Part shown: in pieces, positions 51,619 through 60,058 of the stretch | Numbering within the stretch: the stretch's first letter is position 1 | Layout of the letters: every line of letters begins with the position of its first letter | NCBI GenBank assembly: GCA_031553225.1 | Contig: JAVBLU010000042.1 | Coordinates: 1 to 64,000, forward strand | Direction of reading: 5' to 3' | DNA from: JAVBLU01 sp031553225 | Lineage (GTDB): Bacteria; Bacillota; Clostridia; Christensenellales; UBA1750 | DNA: 64,000 bases | The notes under the pieces: generated by a model | Told to the model about the DNA's origin: nothing | Database searches by the model: none | The model's input: only the letters and a program-made list of their open reading frames with translations | Made by a program: the position numbers and the translations under genes

Positions 51619-51644
51619 TTATCGAAAAAGCAAGCGTCTTTCTA
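51619..51644 (-). promoter_or_regulatory. Sigma-D-like promoter of the second MCP gene
   Basis: On the minus strand TAGA (51644-51641), a 14-bp spacer and TTCGATAA (51626-51619), close to the sigma-28 consensus TAAA-N15-GCCGATAA. It lies about 65 nt before the MCP start. Confidence 0.6.
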
Positions 51645-51787
51645 AAGTGCGGACGGCAACAAATCGCACAGGCGGCCGCTTTGCGTGCGCAGCGCAGGCC
51701 GCCCGGCGGCGCGTTGCTGCCGCGGGCGGCCTGCGGATGCTTTTATGCGAATGAGGAGGACACAGGAAAAGTCCGGCAGAAGGCCCG

Positions 51788-52174
51788 CTACGGCGTCACC
51801 TGGCAGCGCGCGCAGGCCGCCGCGCTGCCGCTATGCTGCCGCAGCGCCTGCGCACCCCACGCCCCCAGCTGCGCCAGGGCGGGCAGGATGCTTTGCCCCT
51901 TGTCGGTTAGGGCGTACTCCACGCGCGGGGGCACCTCGTTGTACTGCGTTCTTTGCACCATGCCCGCCGCCTCCAGATCTTTGAGGGACTGTGAGAGCAT
52001 CATGTTCGTTATGCCCGCAAGGCGCCGCCGAATGGTGCTGTACCGCACGGGCTGCCCGTCGGCCAGCATGCACAAAATGGGCAGCCTCCATTTGCCGCCC
52101 ACCACGTCCATGGCGTAACGCAAGGGGCACAGCTGATCCTGAATGTCGGCCTCTCCTCCGGCCTGCAACTGCAT
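51788..52174 (-). CDS. HxlR-family winged-helix regulator
   Basis: A 128-residue MarR-like HxlR regulator. It has an N-terminal Cys (CPLRYAMDVVGGKWRLPIL) and the DNA-binding helices (RYSTIRRRLAGITNMMLSQSLKDLEAAGMV) followed by the wing (PPRVEYALTDKG). Members often sense redox or electrophile stress through that Cys. GAGGAGG precedes ATG 52174. It is divergent from the PNPOx-like gene, with a palindrome in between. Confidence 0.92.
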   Translation of the reverse strand: MQLQAGGEADIQDQLCPLRYAMDVVGGKWRLPILCMLADGQPVRYSTIRRRLAGITNMMLSQSLKDLEAAGMVQRTQYNEVPPRVEYALTDKGQSILPALAQLGAWGAQALRQHSGSAAACARCQVTP

Positions 52175-52233
52175 GAAAGGGCCTCCTCGCTTATGGTATT
52201 TTCCGCGATACCTAGTCAGAGAAATCTGCGTAC

Positions 52234-52261
52234 TTGCTATACGCATACCAAGCGCTATAAT
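52234..52261 (+). promoter_or_regulatory. Promoter of the PNPOx-like gene with overlapping operator palindrome
   Basis: TTGCTA (52234-52239), a 16-bp spacer and TATAAT (52256-52261). An imperfect 18-bp palindrome (52234-52251, pairs at 14 of 18 positions) covers the -35 and spacer, a plausible HxlR binding site. Confidence 0.65.
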
Positions 52262-52310
52262 CATCATATCGCGCGGAAGCGCCGATGGCAAGACAAAGGA
52301 GCTGTGCATC

Positions 52311-52706
52311 ATGGGACAGGTTATGGAGTTTCTGCAGGCCAACCGGGTGTTCTACTTGGCCACCACGGACGGAACCGCCGCGCACGTGCGGCCGCTTGGG
52401 TTTGTGATGGAGTGGGAGGGGCGTCTTGCGTTTTGCACCTCCAACCAAAAGGACATGTACCGCCAGATGCTCGCCCATCCGCAGGTGGAAATCTGCTGCA
52501 TGGACGAGCAGATGAACACGCTGCGCATCGCCGGCAAGGCCGTGTTTTGCACCAGCGCGGAGAGCCAGCGGCGGGCGCTGGAGGTGATGCCCGGGCTTTC
52601 GCGGCTGTACGCCGTGGGCGACGGCAAGTTTGAGATCTTCTGCATCGAAGGCGGCAGGGCCGTGTGCGCCACCATGCGGGGCGAGACCACGCAGCTGCCG
52701 CTGTAG
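52311..52706 (+). CDS. Pyridoxamine 5'-phosphate oxidase-like (split-barrel flavin) protein
   Basis: A 131-residue split-barrel protein of the PNPOx-like family (FLQANRVFYLATTDGTAAHVRPLGF, ICCMDEQMNTLRIAGKAVF). Such proteins bind FMN or related cofactors; the substrate is not predictable. AAGGAG precedes ATG 52311. It is divergent from the HxlR regulator, which probably controls it, and is followed 12 nt later by a radical SAM gene. Confidence 0.85.
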   Translation: MGQVMEFLQANRVFYLATTDGTAAHVRPLGFVMEWEGRLAFCTSNQKDMYRQMLAHPQVEICCMDEQMNTLRIAGKAVFCTSAESQRRALEVMPGLSRLYAVGDGKFEIFCIEGGRAVCATMRGETTQLPL

Positions 52707-52718
52707 CGGGAACAGCCG

Positions 52719-53813
52719 ATGGACATAAGCGCTTATCTCTCCAGCGGCATACGCGACATTGCCGGCACGCTTGCCCGGTTCTACCTGGGCAACCCCGGCG
52801 GACGCGCCTTTCTTGCGGACATGGCGGCGGCCGTGCCGCGCAGCGCCCGGCGGCGGAAAAAGCATGAGAAGGCGGGCGCGCACGTGCCGCCGTTCCTCAT
52901 TTGCAGCGTCGCCTCCCGCTGCAACCTCAGCTGCCGGGGGTGTTACGCGCGCGCAAACGGCGCGTGCGGCCAAGATGCCGACGCCGACATGAGCGACGCG
53001 GATTGGCGGCGTGTGTTCGCGGAGGCGGCGGCCCTGGGCGTTTCCTTCATTTTGCTCGCCGGAGGCGAACCCCTCATGCGACCCGGCGTTCTGGAGGCGG
53101 CGGCGCAGACGCCGGACGTGGTGTTCCCCGTATTTACGAACGGCACGCTTCTGGACGAGGGCTTCCTTGCGTTCTTCGACCGGCACCGCCGCCTGATCCC
53201 CGTGCTCAGTCTGGAGGGCGACGCCGCAGCGACGGACGAGCGGCGGGGCAGCGGCGTGCACGCGGCGCTGCAAACAGCCATGGCGCAGCTGGCGGCGCGC
53301 GGCGCGCTCTTTGGCGCGTCCATCACCGTTACGGCGCAGAACATGCGCGCCGTAACGGAGGGCTCGTTCCTGTCCGATCTGCGCAGCCGGGGCTGCGGCA
53401 TCGTGTTCTTTGTGGACTATGTGCCCGCCGAGGAAGGCACGCAGGAACTCGCGCTGAGCGATGAGGGTCTGACGGAGCTGAAGGGCCGCCTGGCGGCGCT
53501 GCGCGCCGACCCGCGCAACGCGGGGATCAACCTGCTCTCCTTTCCCGGCGACGAGGATGAAATGGGCGGATGCCTGGCGGCCGGGCGCGGGTTCTTCCAC
53601 ATCAACAGCCGGGGCGGCGCGGAGCCATGCCCTTTCTCTCCTTACTCGGCCGTGAACCTGAAGGACGGCACGCTGATGGACGCGCTGCGTTCCCCATTTT
53701 TCGCCCGGGTGCGCGAGGTGGGTGCGGAGGCTGCCGCGCGGCGCGAAGGCGGGTGCGCGCTGTTCACGCACCGGGAGGACGTGCTGGCCGCTCTGCAGGG
53801 CGAGGACGCTTAG
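52719..53813 (+). CDS. Radical SAM protein with SPASM-like C-terminus
   Basis: A 364-residue radical SAM enzyme with the CxxxCxxC cluster at Cys68, Cys72, Cys75 (SRCNLSCRGCYAR), the GGEPL motif (AGGEPLMRPG) and a C-terminal Cys-containing segment (GGCLAAGRGF, AEPCPFSPYS) typical of SPASM/twitch extensions. It could be a maturase or a small-molecule enzyme; no peptide substrate gene is visible nearby. It is probably co-transcribed with the PNPOx-like gene; the ribosome site is weak. Confidence 0.85.
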   Translation: MDISAYLSSGIRDIAGTLARFYLGNPGGRAFLADMAAAVPRSARRRKKHEKAGAHVPPFLICSVASRCNLSCRGCYARANGACGQDADADMSDADWRRVFAEAAALGVSFILLAGGEPLMRPGVLEAAAQTPDVVFPVFTNGTLLDEGFLAFFDRHRRLIPVLSLEGDAAATDERRGSGVHAALQTAMAQLAARGALFGASITVTAQNMRAVTEGSFLSDLRSRGCGIVFFVDYVPAEEGTQELALSDEGLTELKGRLAALRADPRNAGINLLSFPGDEDEMGGCLAAGRGFFHINSRGGAEPCPFSPYSAVNLKDGTLMDALRSPFFARVREVGAEAAARREGGCALFTHREDVLAALQGEDA

Positions 53814-54389
53814 GGGCTTGGCGCACGCGGCGCGGGGGGCGGCGGGCAGCGCCCACATACGAAAGCCGGCGTCCAATACGGCGCCGGCTCGGCTTGTGAA
53901 AAGCCCACGCCTTTGCGATGCAGGCAGCGCGCAAAGCGCCCGGCGTTTTCCGCGGCGCACGTACCCGGCACCCATGGCGCGCCTTACGCTTTTGATGCAG
54001 GCGATGTTACTTTTCCAGGCGGTGCATCATGTTTTTATCAGCAGAGAATTACACTTCACCCGTTTCTTCATTTGCGCCTTTACTCAGCTCAACTATCAAG
54101 TGTCCGGAACCATATACCCGTATGTCTTTGAGGATTCCGCGTTTGCTGCTGATTGAATCGCAACATACGCAGGTTTGGCGTTATAGCTGTTCTCGTTTTC
54201 GCAAGCAATGCTTCCATCTCGCCGAAAACCGCTGCCCCGCTTGTTCGGGCGAACCCCAAGACCCTCTCATTCACCCCCAAATGGGGTGCATGTGAAGCCG
54301 GCGGAACCGGCTGCTTGTGGGGCAAAAATGAAGTGGGCAAATGGATAATCAAGCTGCCTGAATGCTTTGTGCTTGTAGCGGCATTGCGC
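53814..54389. other. Intergenic region, AT-rich from about 53,990, no convincing gene
   Basis: After the radical SAM gene an 8-bp GC-rich stem (53864-53871 with 53882-53889) may terminate it weakly. From about 53,990 the sequence becomes visibly richer in A and T than its surroundings, like the following regulator gene. Short open frames exist on both strands (for example 54089-54352 minus), but none has a good start or recognised domain. It may be a decayed or foreign segment. Confidence 0.55.
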
Positions 54390-55349
54390 CTATTTTGCGT
54401 GTTCTGCCTTTATTCCAATCGGGAAATAGTATTCGGCCTGTTGGTATCCCAAGAGGTTTTTATGAGGGCCGAATGCATGAAACATCACATGGTGTCCGGG
54501 ACGGTCATCATACATTAGTCTATCGTGTTCAGCCAGCCATTCATTTATATTGTTATATGCCTTGACCAGAGTGTTGGCGTCCCAATCATGGGTGACGGCG
54601 GTTGCAAAAAGTCCGCCTTCAAATGTAAAAATTTCGAAGCCATCGGTATCTTCTTCACTTACCCAATCTTCAATGGCATACCACCATACAGCAGGGCCCG
54701 TGCCCGGCGGAGCTACATGAACCATGAAATCTCTTGGAAAAAACCTGTCTTTCCTCTGTTCGTCAAGTTTGTTCCATACATTTTCAAATCGCCTGATCGT
54801 TTCCTCGTCACCGCTTCCGGAGGTGATCATTCTGCATGCAGACAGCTGAACGATTCTGATGTCCGTTCTTTTTTCGAGTTTCTCCGTCACCGCAATTAAG
54901 CGGTTCACGTTTGAGGGTTTCCCTATATAGTCAATGTTGATCAACTGAGTTTCAATGCCTTTGGCCTTTTCATAAAGCATTTTTACATTGGCATCACTAT
55001 GAAAATCCATTTGCTCAATATGCTGAATAAACCCAAGCACAATTTCCTTCAGCTCATGCAACAACGCGACTTCGTCGTCGATGTTCTGGACCTTTTTGCC
55101 TAAAACCTCCAGCACGACGTCAGACCCGGACGCTGCGAATATGCGTCGGATGTCTCTGACGCTGATGTTGAGCTTCCGCAGAATCAGAATTTGCTCGAGC
55201 CGTTTAATCGCGGTTTCGTCATACATTCTATAGGCGTAATCTGCGCTCCGGGTGCTGGCGATGAGGCCCATATCTTCGTAATACCGCAGCGTGCGCGCCG
55301 TGATGTCGTACTTACTTGAAACCTCTTGAATTCTTATTAGATCGTTCAT
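54390..55349 (-). CDS. MerR-family regulator with GyrI-like effector-binding domain
   Basis: A 319-residue one-component regulator. It has an N-terminal MerR winged helix (IQEVSSKYDITARTLRYYEDMGLI, YRMYDETAIKRLEQI), a coiled-coil linker (about 80-125), and a C-terminal effector domain of the GyrI/BmrR type (about 155-315). AGGGG precedes the ATG. Base composition is AT-richer than the neighbourhood, suggesting recent transfer. No target gene is adjacent apart from itself; the promoter has the MerR-type geometry. Confidence 0.88.
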   Translation of the reverse strand: MNDLIRIQEVSSKYDITARTLRYYEDMGLIASTRSADYAYRMYDETAIKRLEQILILRKLNISVRDIRRIFAASGSDVVLEVLGKKVQNIDDEVALLHELKEIVLGFIQHIEQMDFHSDANVKMLYEKAKGIETQLINIDYIGKPSNVNRLIAVTEKLEKRTDIRIVQLSACRMITSGSGDEETIRRFENVWNKLDEQRKDRFFPRDFMVHVAPPGTGPAVWWYAIEDWVSEEDTDGFEIFTFEGGLFATAVTHDWDANTLVKAYNNINEWLAEHDRLMYDDRPGHHVMFHAFGPHKNLLGYQQAEYYFPIGIKAEHAK

Positions 55350-55394
55350 GTCTTGTGCCCCTCTGTTTTAGTAGGCTGTATCACCTCTAAAAAG

Positions 55395-55425
55395 AGAATA
55401 ACCGCTTCCCCAAAGGAAGAGTCAA
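55395..55425 (-). promoter_or_regulatory. MerR-type promoter with 19-bp spacer
   Basis: On the minus strand TTGACT (55425-55420), a 19-bp spacer and TATTCT (55400-55395). A GGAAG/CTTCC inverted repeat lies in the spacer. The long spacer with a dyad is the hallmark of promoters bent by MerR proteins, so autoregulation is likely. Confidence 0.85.
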
Positions 55426-55480
55426 GAGGTAACACCCATTTTAACATATCACAGCGAAACAGGCGTACTATGCGCCAAAT

Positions 55481-55530
55481 AAAAGACAAATGCGAACGCC
55501 TCGCCGATGAAAATCGGTTGAGGGTTCGCA
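55481..55530 (-). terminator. Terminator of the tRNA-Ser gene
   Basis: On the minus strand a long interrupted hairpin (outer 7 bp: 55530-55524 with 55497-55491; inner CCTC/GAGG and CCGAT/ATCGG stems) is followed by a T-rich tail (55490-55481). Confidence 0.85.
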
Positions 55531-55541
55531 TATAGCCCCAA

Positions 55542-55632
55542 TGGCGGAGAGTCAGGGATTTGAACCCTGGGACGGGTATAAGCCGTCACACGATTTCCAG
55601 TCGTGCGCCTTAGACCACTCAGCCAACTCTCC
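55542..55632 (-). tRNA. tRNA-Ser (anticodon GGA)
   Basis: 91-nt tRNA including encoded CCA (55544-55542). The 7-bp acceptor stem (GGAGAGT with ACTCTCC) is perfect, the D arm and T arm (GGTTCAAATCC) are typical, the long variable arm marks a class II tRNA, and the anticodon loop CTGGAAA gives GGA, which reads UCC/UCU serine codons. Confidence 0.97.
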
Positions 55633-55652
55633 ACGGCGGGTCACGGTTATGT

Positions 55653-55681
55653 ATCATAGCACAGCGGAAGGAAAAAAGCAA
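55653..55681 (-). promoter_or_regulatory. Promoter of tRNA-Ser
   Basis: On the minus strand TTGCTT (55681-55676), a 17-bp spacer and TATGAT (55658-55653), 21 nt before the tRNA 5' end. Confidence 0.75.
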
Positions 55682-55744
55682 GCATATTCATGGCCCGGCG
55701 GCTGTGGTATGCTGTGGCCATTATGGAAAGGAGCGAGAGCGGAT

Positions 55745-57043
55745 ATGCTGCCCATTTGCGTAAGCGACGACGGCCATTTTTTAACCACTGCGGACGGCGC
55801 GCCCTTTTATTGGCTGGGCGACACGGCCTGGGAGCTTTTTCACCGCCTGAACCGCGAGGACGCGGCGGCCTACCTAAGCGCCCGGGCCAGCCAGGGGTTC
55901 AACGTTGTGCAGGCCGTGGCCCTGTCGGAGTTTGAGGGCCTGAGCGTGCCCAACGCCTTTGGCCGGACACCGCTTCTTAGGGACGAGTCCGGCGCGTACG
56001 ATCCCTGCCTCGCAGACCTTGATGGCTTTTCTTACTGGCACTTCATGGACGAAGTGATCGGCATGGCGGAGGCGCGCGGGCTGTATGTGGCGCTGTTGCC
56101 CTCCTGGGGCGACAAATGGAACCGGATGTGGGGCAAGGGCCCGGAGATCTTCACCCCCAAAAACGCCTTTTGCTATGGCAGATGGATCGGCGGGCGCTAC
56201 GCCGGCCGTGCGAACGTGGTGTGGATGATGGGCGGCGACCGCCGCCTTGCGAGCGCGGAGCACCGCCTGATTGTGCGCGCCATGGCCGAGGGTATCCGCG
56301 CGGCGGGCGCGGCTCAGCTGATGACCTTCCACCCCGGCGGCGGCCATTCCTCCTCCGAGGACGTGCAGGAGGAAGGTTGGCTGCAGATGAACGCCATACA
56401 AAGCGGCCACGGCGCGCGCTGCCTGGACAGCTGGAAGCTGATCGCCGCCGACCGCGGCCTCTCCCCCGTGCGGCCGGTGATCAACGCCGAACCGCGCTAC
56501 GAGGATCATCCGGCCTACTTTCGCTCCAGCGCCGGGTACCTGTGGGGCGCGTGGGAAACGCGCGTGCACGCCTGGTGGGATCCCTTAAGCGGCGCGGCGG
56601 GCGTCACCTACGGCAACCACAGCGTTTGGTCCATGACCACGGAGGTGACGCCCTACTTCCCCTTCACCTGGCGGGAAGCGCTTTGGCACGAAGGGGCGCA
56701 GCAGGCGCGCATCCCCAAGGACGTGTGCCTGCGCTGGGCCCCCGTGCGCGAGCCTTGCCCGGAGCTGATCGCCGACCCGGGCGACGCGACCGGCCACATC
56801 GCCGCCTGCCGCTGCGGCGAAAACGCGCTGGTGTATTCGCCGCTCGGCCTGCCCTTCCGCGCGAACCTTCAGCTGCTTTCCCCGCGCGTGGAGCAGCCCG
56901 TGCGCGCCCGGTGGATCGATCCCCGCAGCGGCAAGCAGAGCGTAATCGGCCTGTTTCCGGGCGAGCCGTGCACGTTCGTGCCGCCCGCGCAGGGGCAGGG
57001 AAACGACTGGGCGCTGGTGCTGGAAACGCTGCGGGAGCGTTGA
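55745..57043 (+). CDS. DUF4038-type glycoside hydrolase (GH140-like)
   Basis: A 432-residue protein with a TIM-barrel of the DUF4038 family (DGAPFYWLGDTAWELFHRLNREDAAAYLSARASQGFNVVQ, near the N-terminus) and a C-terminal beta-sandwich like the collagen-binding-type domain usually found with it. The family includes GH140 apiosidases acting on plant rhamnogalacturonan II; the substrate here is not clear. There is no signal peptide, so it is likely cytoplasmic. AAAGGAG lies about 10 nt before ATG 55745. It overlaps the next promoter at its stop codon. Confidence 0.82.
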   Translation: MLPICVSDDGHFLTTADGAPFYWLGDTAWELFHRLNREDAAAYLSARASQGFNVVQAVALSEFEGLSVPNAFGRTPLLRDESGAYDPCLADLDGFSYWHFMDEVIGMAEARGLYVALLPSWGDKWNRMWGKGPEIFTPKNAFCYGRWIGGRYAGRANVVWMMGGDRRLASAEHRLIVRAMAEGIRAAGAAQLMTFHPGGGHSSSEDVQEEGWLQMNAIQSGHGARCLDSWKLIAADRGLSPVRPVINAEPRYEDHPAYFRSSAGYLWGAWETRVHAWWDPLSGAAGVTYGNHSVWSMTTEVTPYFPFTWREALWHEGAQQARIPKDVCLRWAPVREPCPELIADPGDATGHIAACRCGENALVYSPLGLPFRANLQLLSPRVEQPVRARWIDPRSGKQSVIGLFPGEPCTFVPPAQGQGNDWALVLETLRER

Positions 57044-57068
57044 CAATCGCCCGCCGCAGGCATATAAT
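57040..57068 (+). promoter_or_regulatory. Consensus sigma-A promoter of cysE-cysS
   Basis: TTGACA (57040-57045), exactly 17 bp, TATAAT (57063-57068): a perfect match to the consensus. The -35 overlaps the stop codon of the upstream hydrolase gene. Confidence 0.95.
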
Positions 57069-57074
57069 ATAGGC

Positions 57075-57475
57075 AATCGCATACAGGCAATGACGGGGAA
57101 GAACGCCAAGCGCGCCGACAGAGAGAAGAGGACGGAAACGGCTGGAATCCTCTTCCGGACCGTGCAACGCGTATAAAGTGCGCCCAGGAGCCGTGCGCCC
57201 AAGCGCTTATGCAGCCACCGATGCAAGAAGGAACGGCGACCGCTTCACTTATAGGCTTTGGATGTGCCAGGACGGCTGCGCAAGGAGCCGCATCGCACGA
57301 CGAGCAAAGGCGGGCGCCCGTATTCTACGGATGACCTTCGGCAAAGGGCTGCGCGCACCGGGCGCGCCGAGACCGCCGCGTTACGGCGAGGACGAGGAGC
57401 GGATGATATCCGTTCGCAGTCAGGGTGGAACCGCAATCAATGCCCCTGCTTACCCGCAGGGGCGTTTTGTTGTTT
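57075..57475 (+). ncRNA. T-box leader of the cysE-cysS operon (expected tRNA-Cys)
   Basis: The T-box motif AGGGTGGAACCGC is at 57422-57434, followed by a terminator (GCCCCTGC 57442-57449 with GCAGGGGC 57456-57463, then a T-rich tail). Upstream, about 340 nt form the stem I-III region. The AGAGA-containing stem-I start is near 57119-57125. Uncharged tRNA should favour read-through into cysE-cysS. I could not fix the specifier codon by eye; UGC (Cys) is expected from the genes. Confidence 0.9.
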
Positions 57476-57568
57476 CCGGCCGGGGAGGCGTTTCGCGCCG
57501 CGGGCAGCACGCCCGGCCTCAAAGCGGCGCATGGCCCGTCACCGCCTGCCAAGGGAAGGAGTTTTCGC

Positions 57569-58274
57569 ATGTTCTCCCGCATCCGATACGACACGCGCGC
57601 CATTCTGCAGCGCGACCCGGCCGCCAGGGGCGCTGTGGAGGTGGTTTTGTGCTACCCAAGCTTCTGGGCGGTGCTCCTGCACCGTCTGGCGCACCGGCTG
57701 TGGACGTGGCGGCTGCGGCTGCTGGCGCGCCTCATCTCGCAGTGGTCGCGCTTCTTTACGGGCATCGAGATCCACCCGGGCGCGCAGATCGGGCCCGGAC
57801 TGTTCATCGACCACGGCTCGGGCGTGGTCATCGGCGAAACCACGGTGATCGGCCGCGACTGCACGCTGTACCAGGGCGTAACCCTGGGCGGCACGGGGAA
57901 GGATACCGGCAAGCGCCATCCCACCCTGGGCGACCGGGTGGTGGTGGGCACGGGCGCGAAGGTGCTTGGGCCGTTTACGGTGGGTGACGACGCCAAAATC
58001 GGCGCGGGCGCGGTGGTGCTCAAAGAGGTGCCCGGCAACTGCACCGTGGTGGGCAATCCCGGCCGCGTGGTGCGCAAGGGCGCGGCGCGCGTGGAGGTGG
58101 ACCTGGACCAGGTGCACCTGCCCGACCCGGTGAAGGAGCACCTGCAGCGCATGGAGGCGCGCGTCGCGTCCCTGGAGGAATGCCTTCGCCGGCAGCGCGA
58201 GGGCGCGTGCAACGACCGATGTCCCGACCGCGACAGCCCCGCCTGCCCCACATCAACGAAGGAGCCGATGAACC

Positions 58275-58291
<17 letters not shown>
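57569..58291 (+). CDS. cysE: Serine O-acetyltransferase
   Basis: A 240-residue enzyme forming O-acetylserine from serine and acetyl-CoA, the first step of cysteine synthesis. The N-terminal helical part precedes the left-handed beta-helix of hexapeptide repeats (GIEIHPGAQIGPGLFIDHGSGVVIGE, VTLGGTGKDTGKRHPTLGDRVVVG). It ends with a helical stretch and a polar tail containing three Cys residues, beyond the usual core. AAGGAG precedes ATG 57569. It overlaps cysS by 17 nt and is T-box controlled. Confidence 0.94.
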
Positions 58292-59669
<1,378 letters not shown>

Positions 59670-60058
59670 GACGCGGGCGCAGGTGACGGAAGGGACGGGG
59701 TTGGCGCAAGGCCCCGCCTCCCCGCGCCCTCCGGCAAGGAGGAAAAGGCTTTGGATCCCATCGCCCGGGGGATCAGCATAACCATTTGGAAGCGCGCGGT
59801 GTTTCCCCATGTCCGCGGCTTCGGGCGGGCCCGGGCCGCCAACAAAGCGGAAGCGCATACGGCGGGGAGCGGGCATGGCCCGCTCCCGCTTGCGTTATGC
59901 GCTTGTCGTATCGCTTTGGTTTCCATGGCGCGGAGTGTCACAGAACAAAACGGCGGGGCGCATATCGTCCGCGTGGCGGACAAGCCGCCTATCGGGAGCG
60001 CCGGTTGAAGCACTATCTATGCGTAGGAGCTCTTATAGCGGTTTGGGAGGGTGAACGC
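59670..60058. other. Intergenic region with a 10-bp perfect hairpin
   Basis: The 389-nt stretch between cysS and the sigma factor gene holds a perfect 10-bp stem with a 3-nt loop (59865-59874 with 59878-59887) but no T run, so it is at best a weak terminator. I see no convincing gene and no clear sigma-A promoter for the downstream gene. Confidence 0.6.

Noticed and set aside
54153..54518. Plus-strand open frame as a gene in the AT-rich island
   Set aside because: It overlaps the end of the MerR-type gene antisense, has no ribosome site and no recognisable domain.
55540..55550. An 11-nt match between the tRNA-Ser 3' end region and 1985-1995 as an att pair
   Set aside because: Too short, 53 kb apart, and no integrase; coincidence is likely.
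57178..57987. Open frames across the T-box leader
   Set aside because: They cross the T-box motif and terminator and run out of frame through cysE.
59786..60058. Upstream extension of the sigma factor frame
   Set aside because: The extension covers a hairpin and lacks an RBS, whereas GGGAGGG precedes the ATG at 60059 where region 2 begins shortly after.
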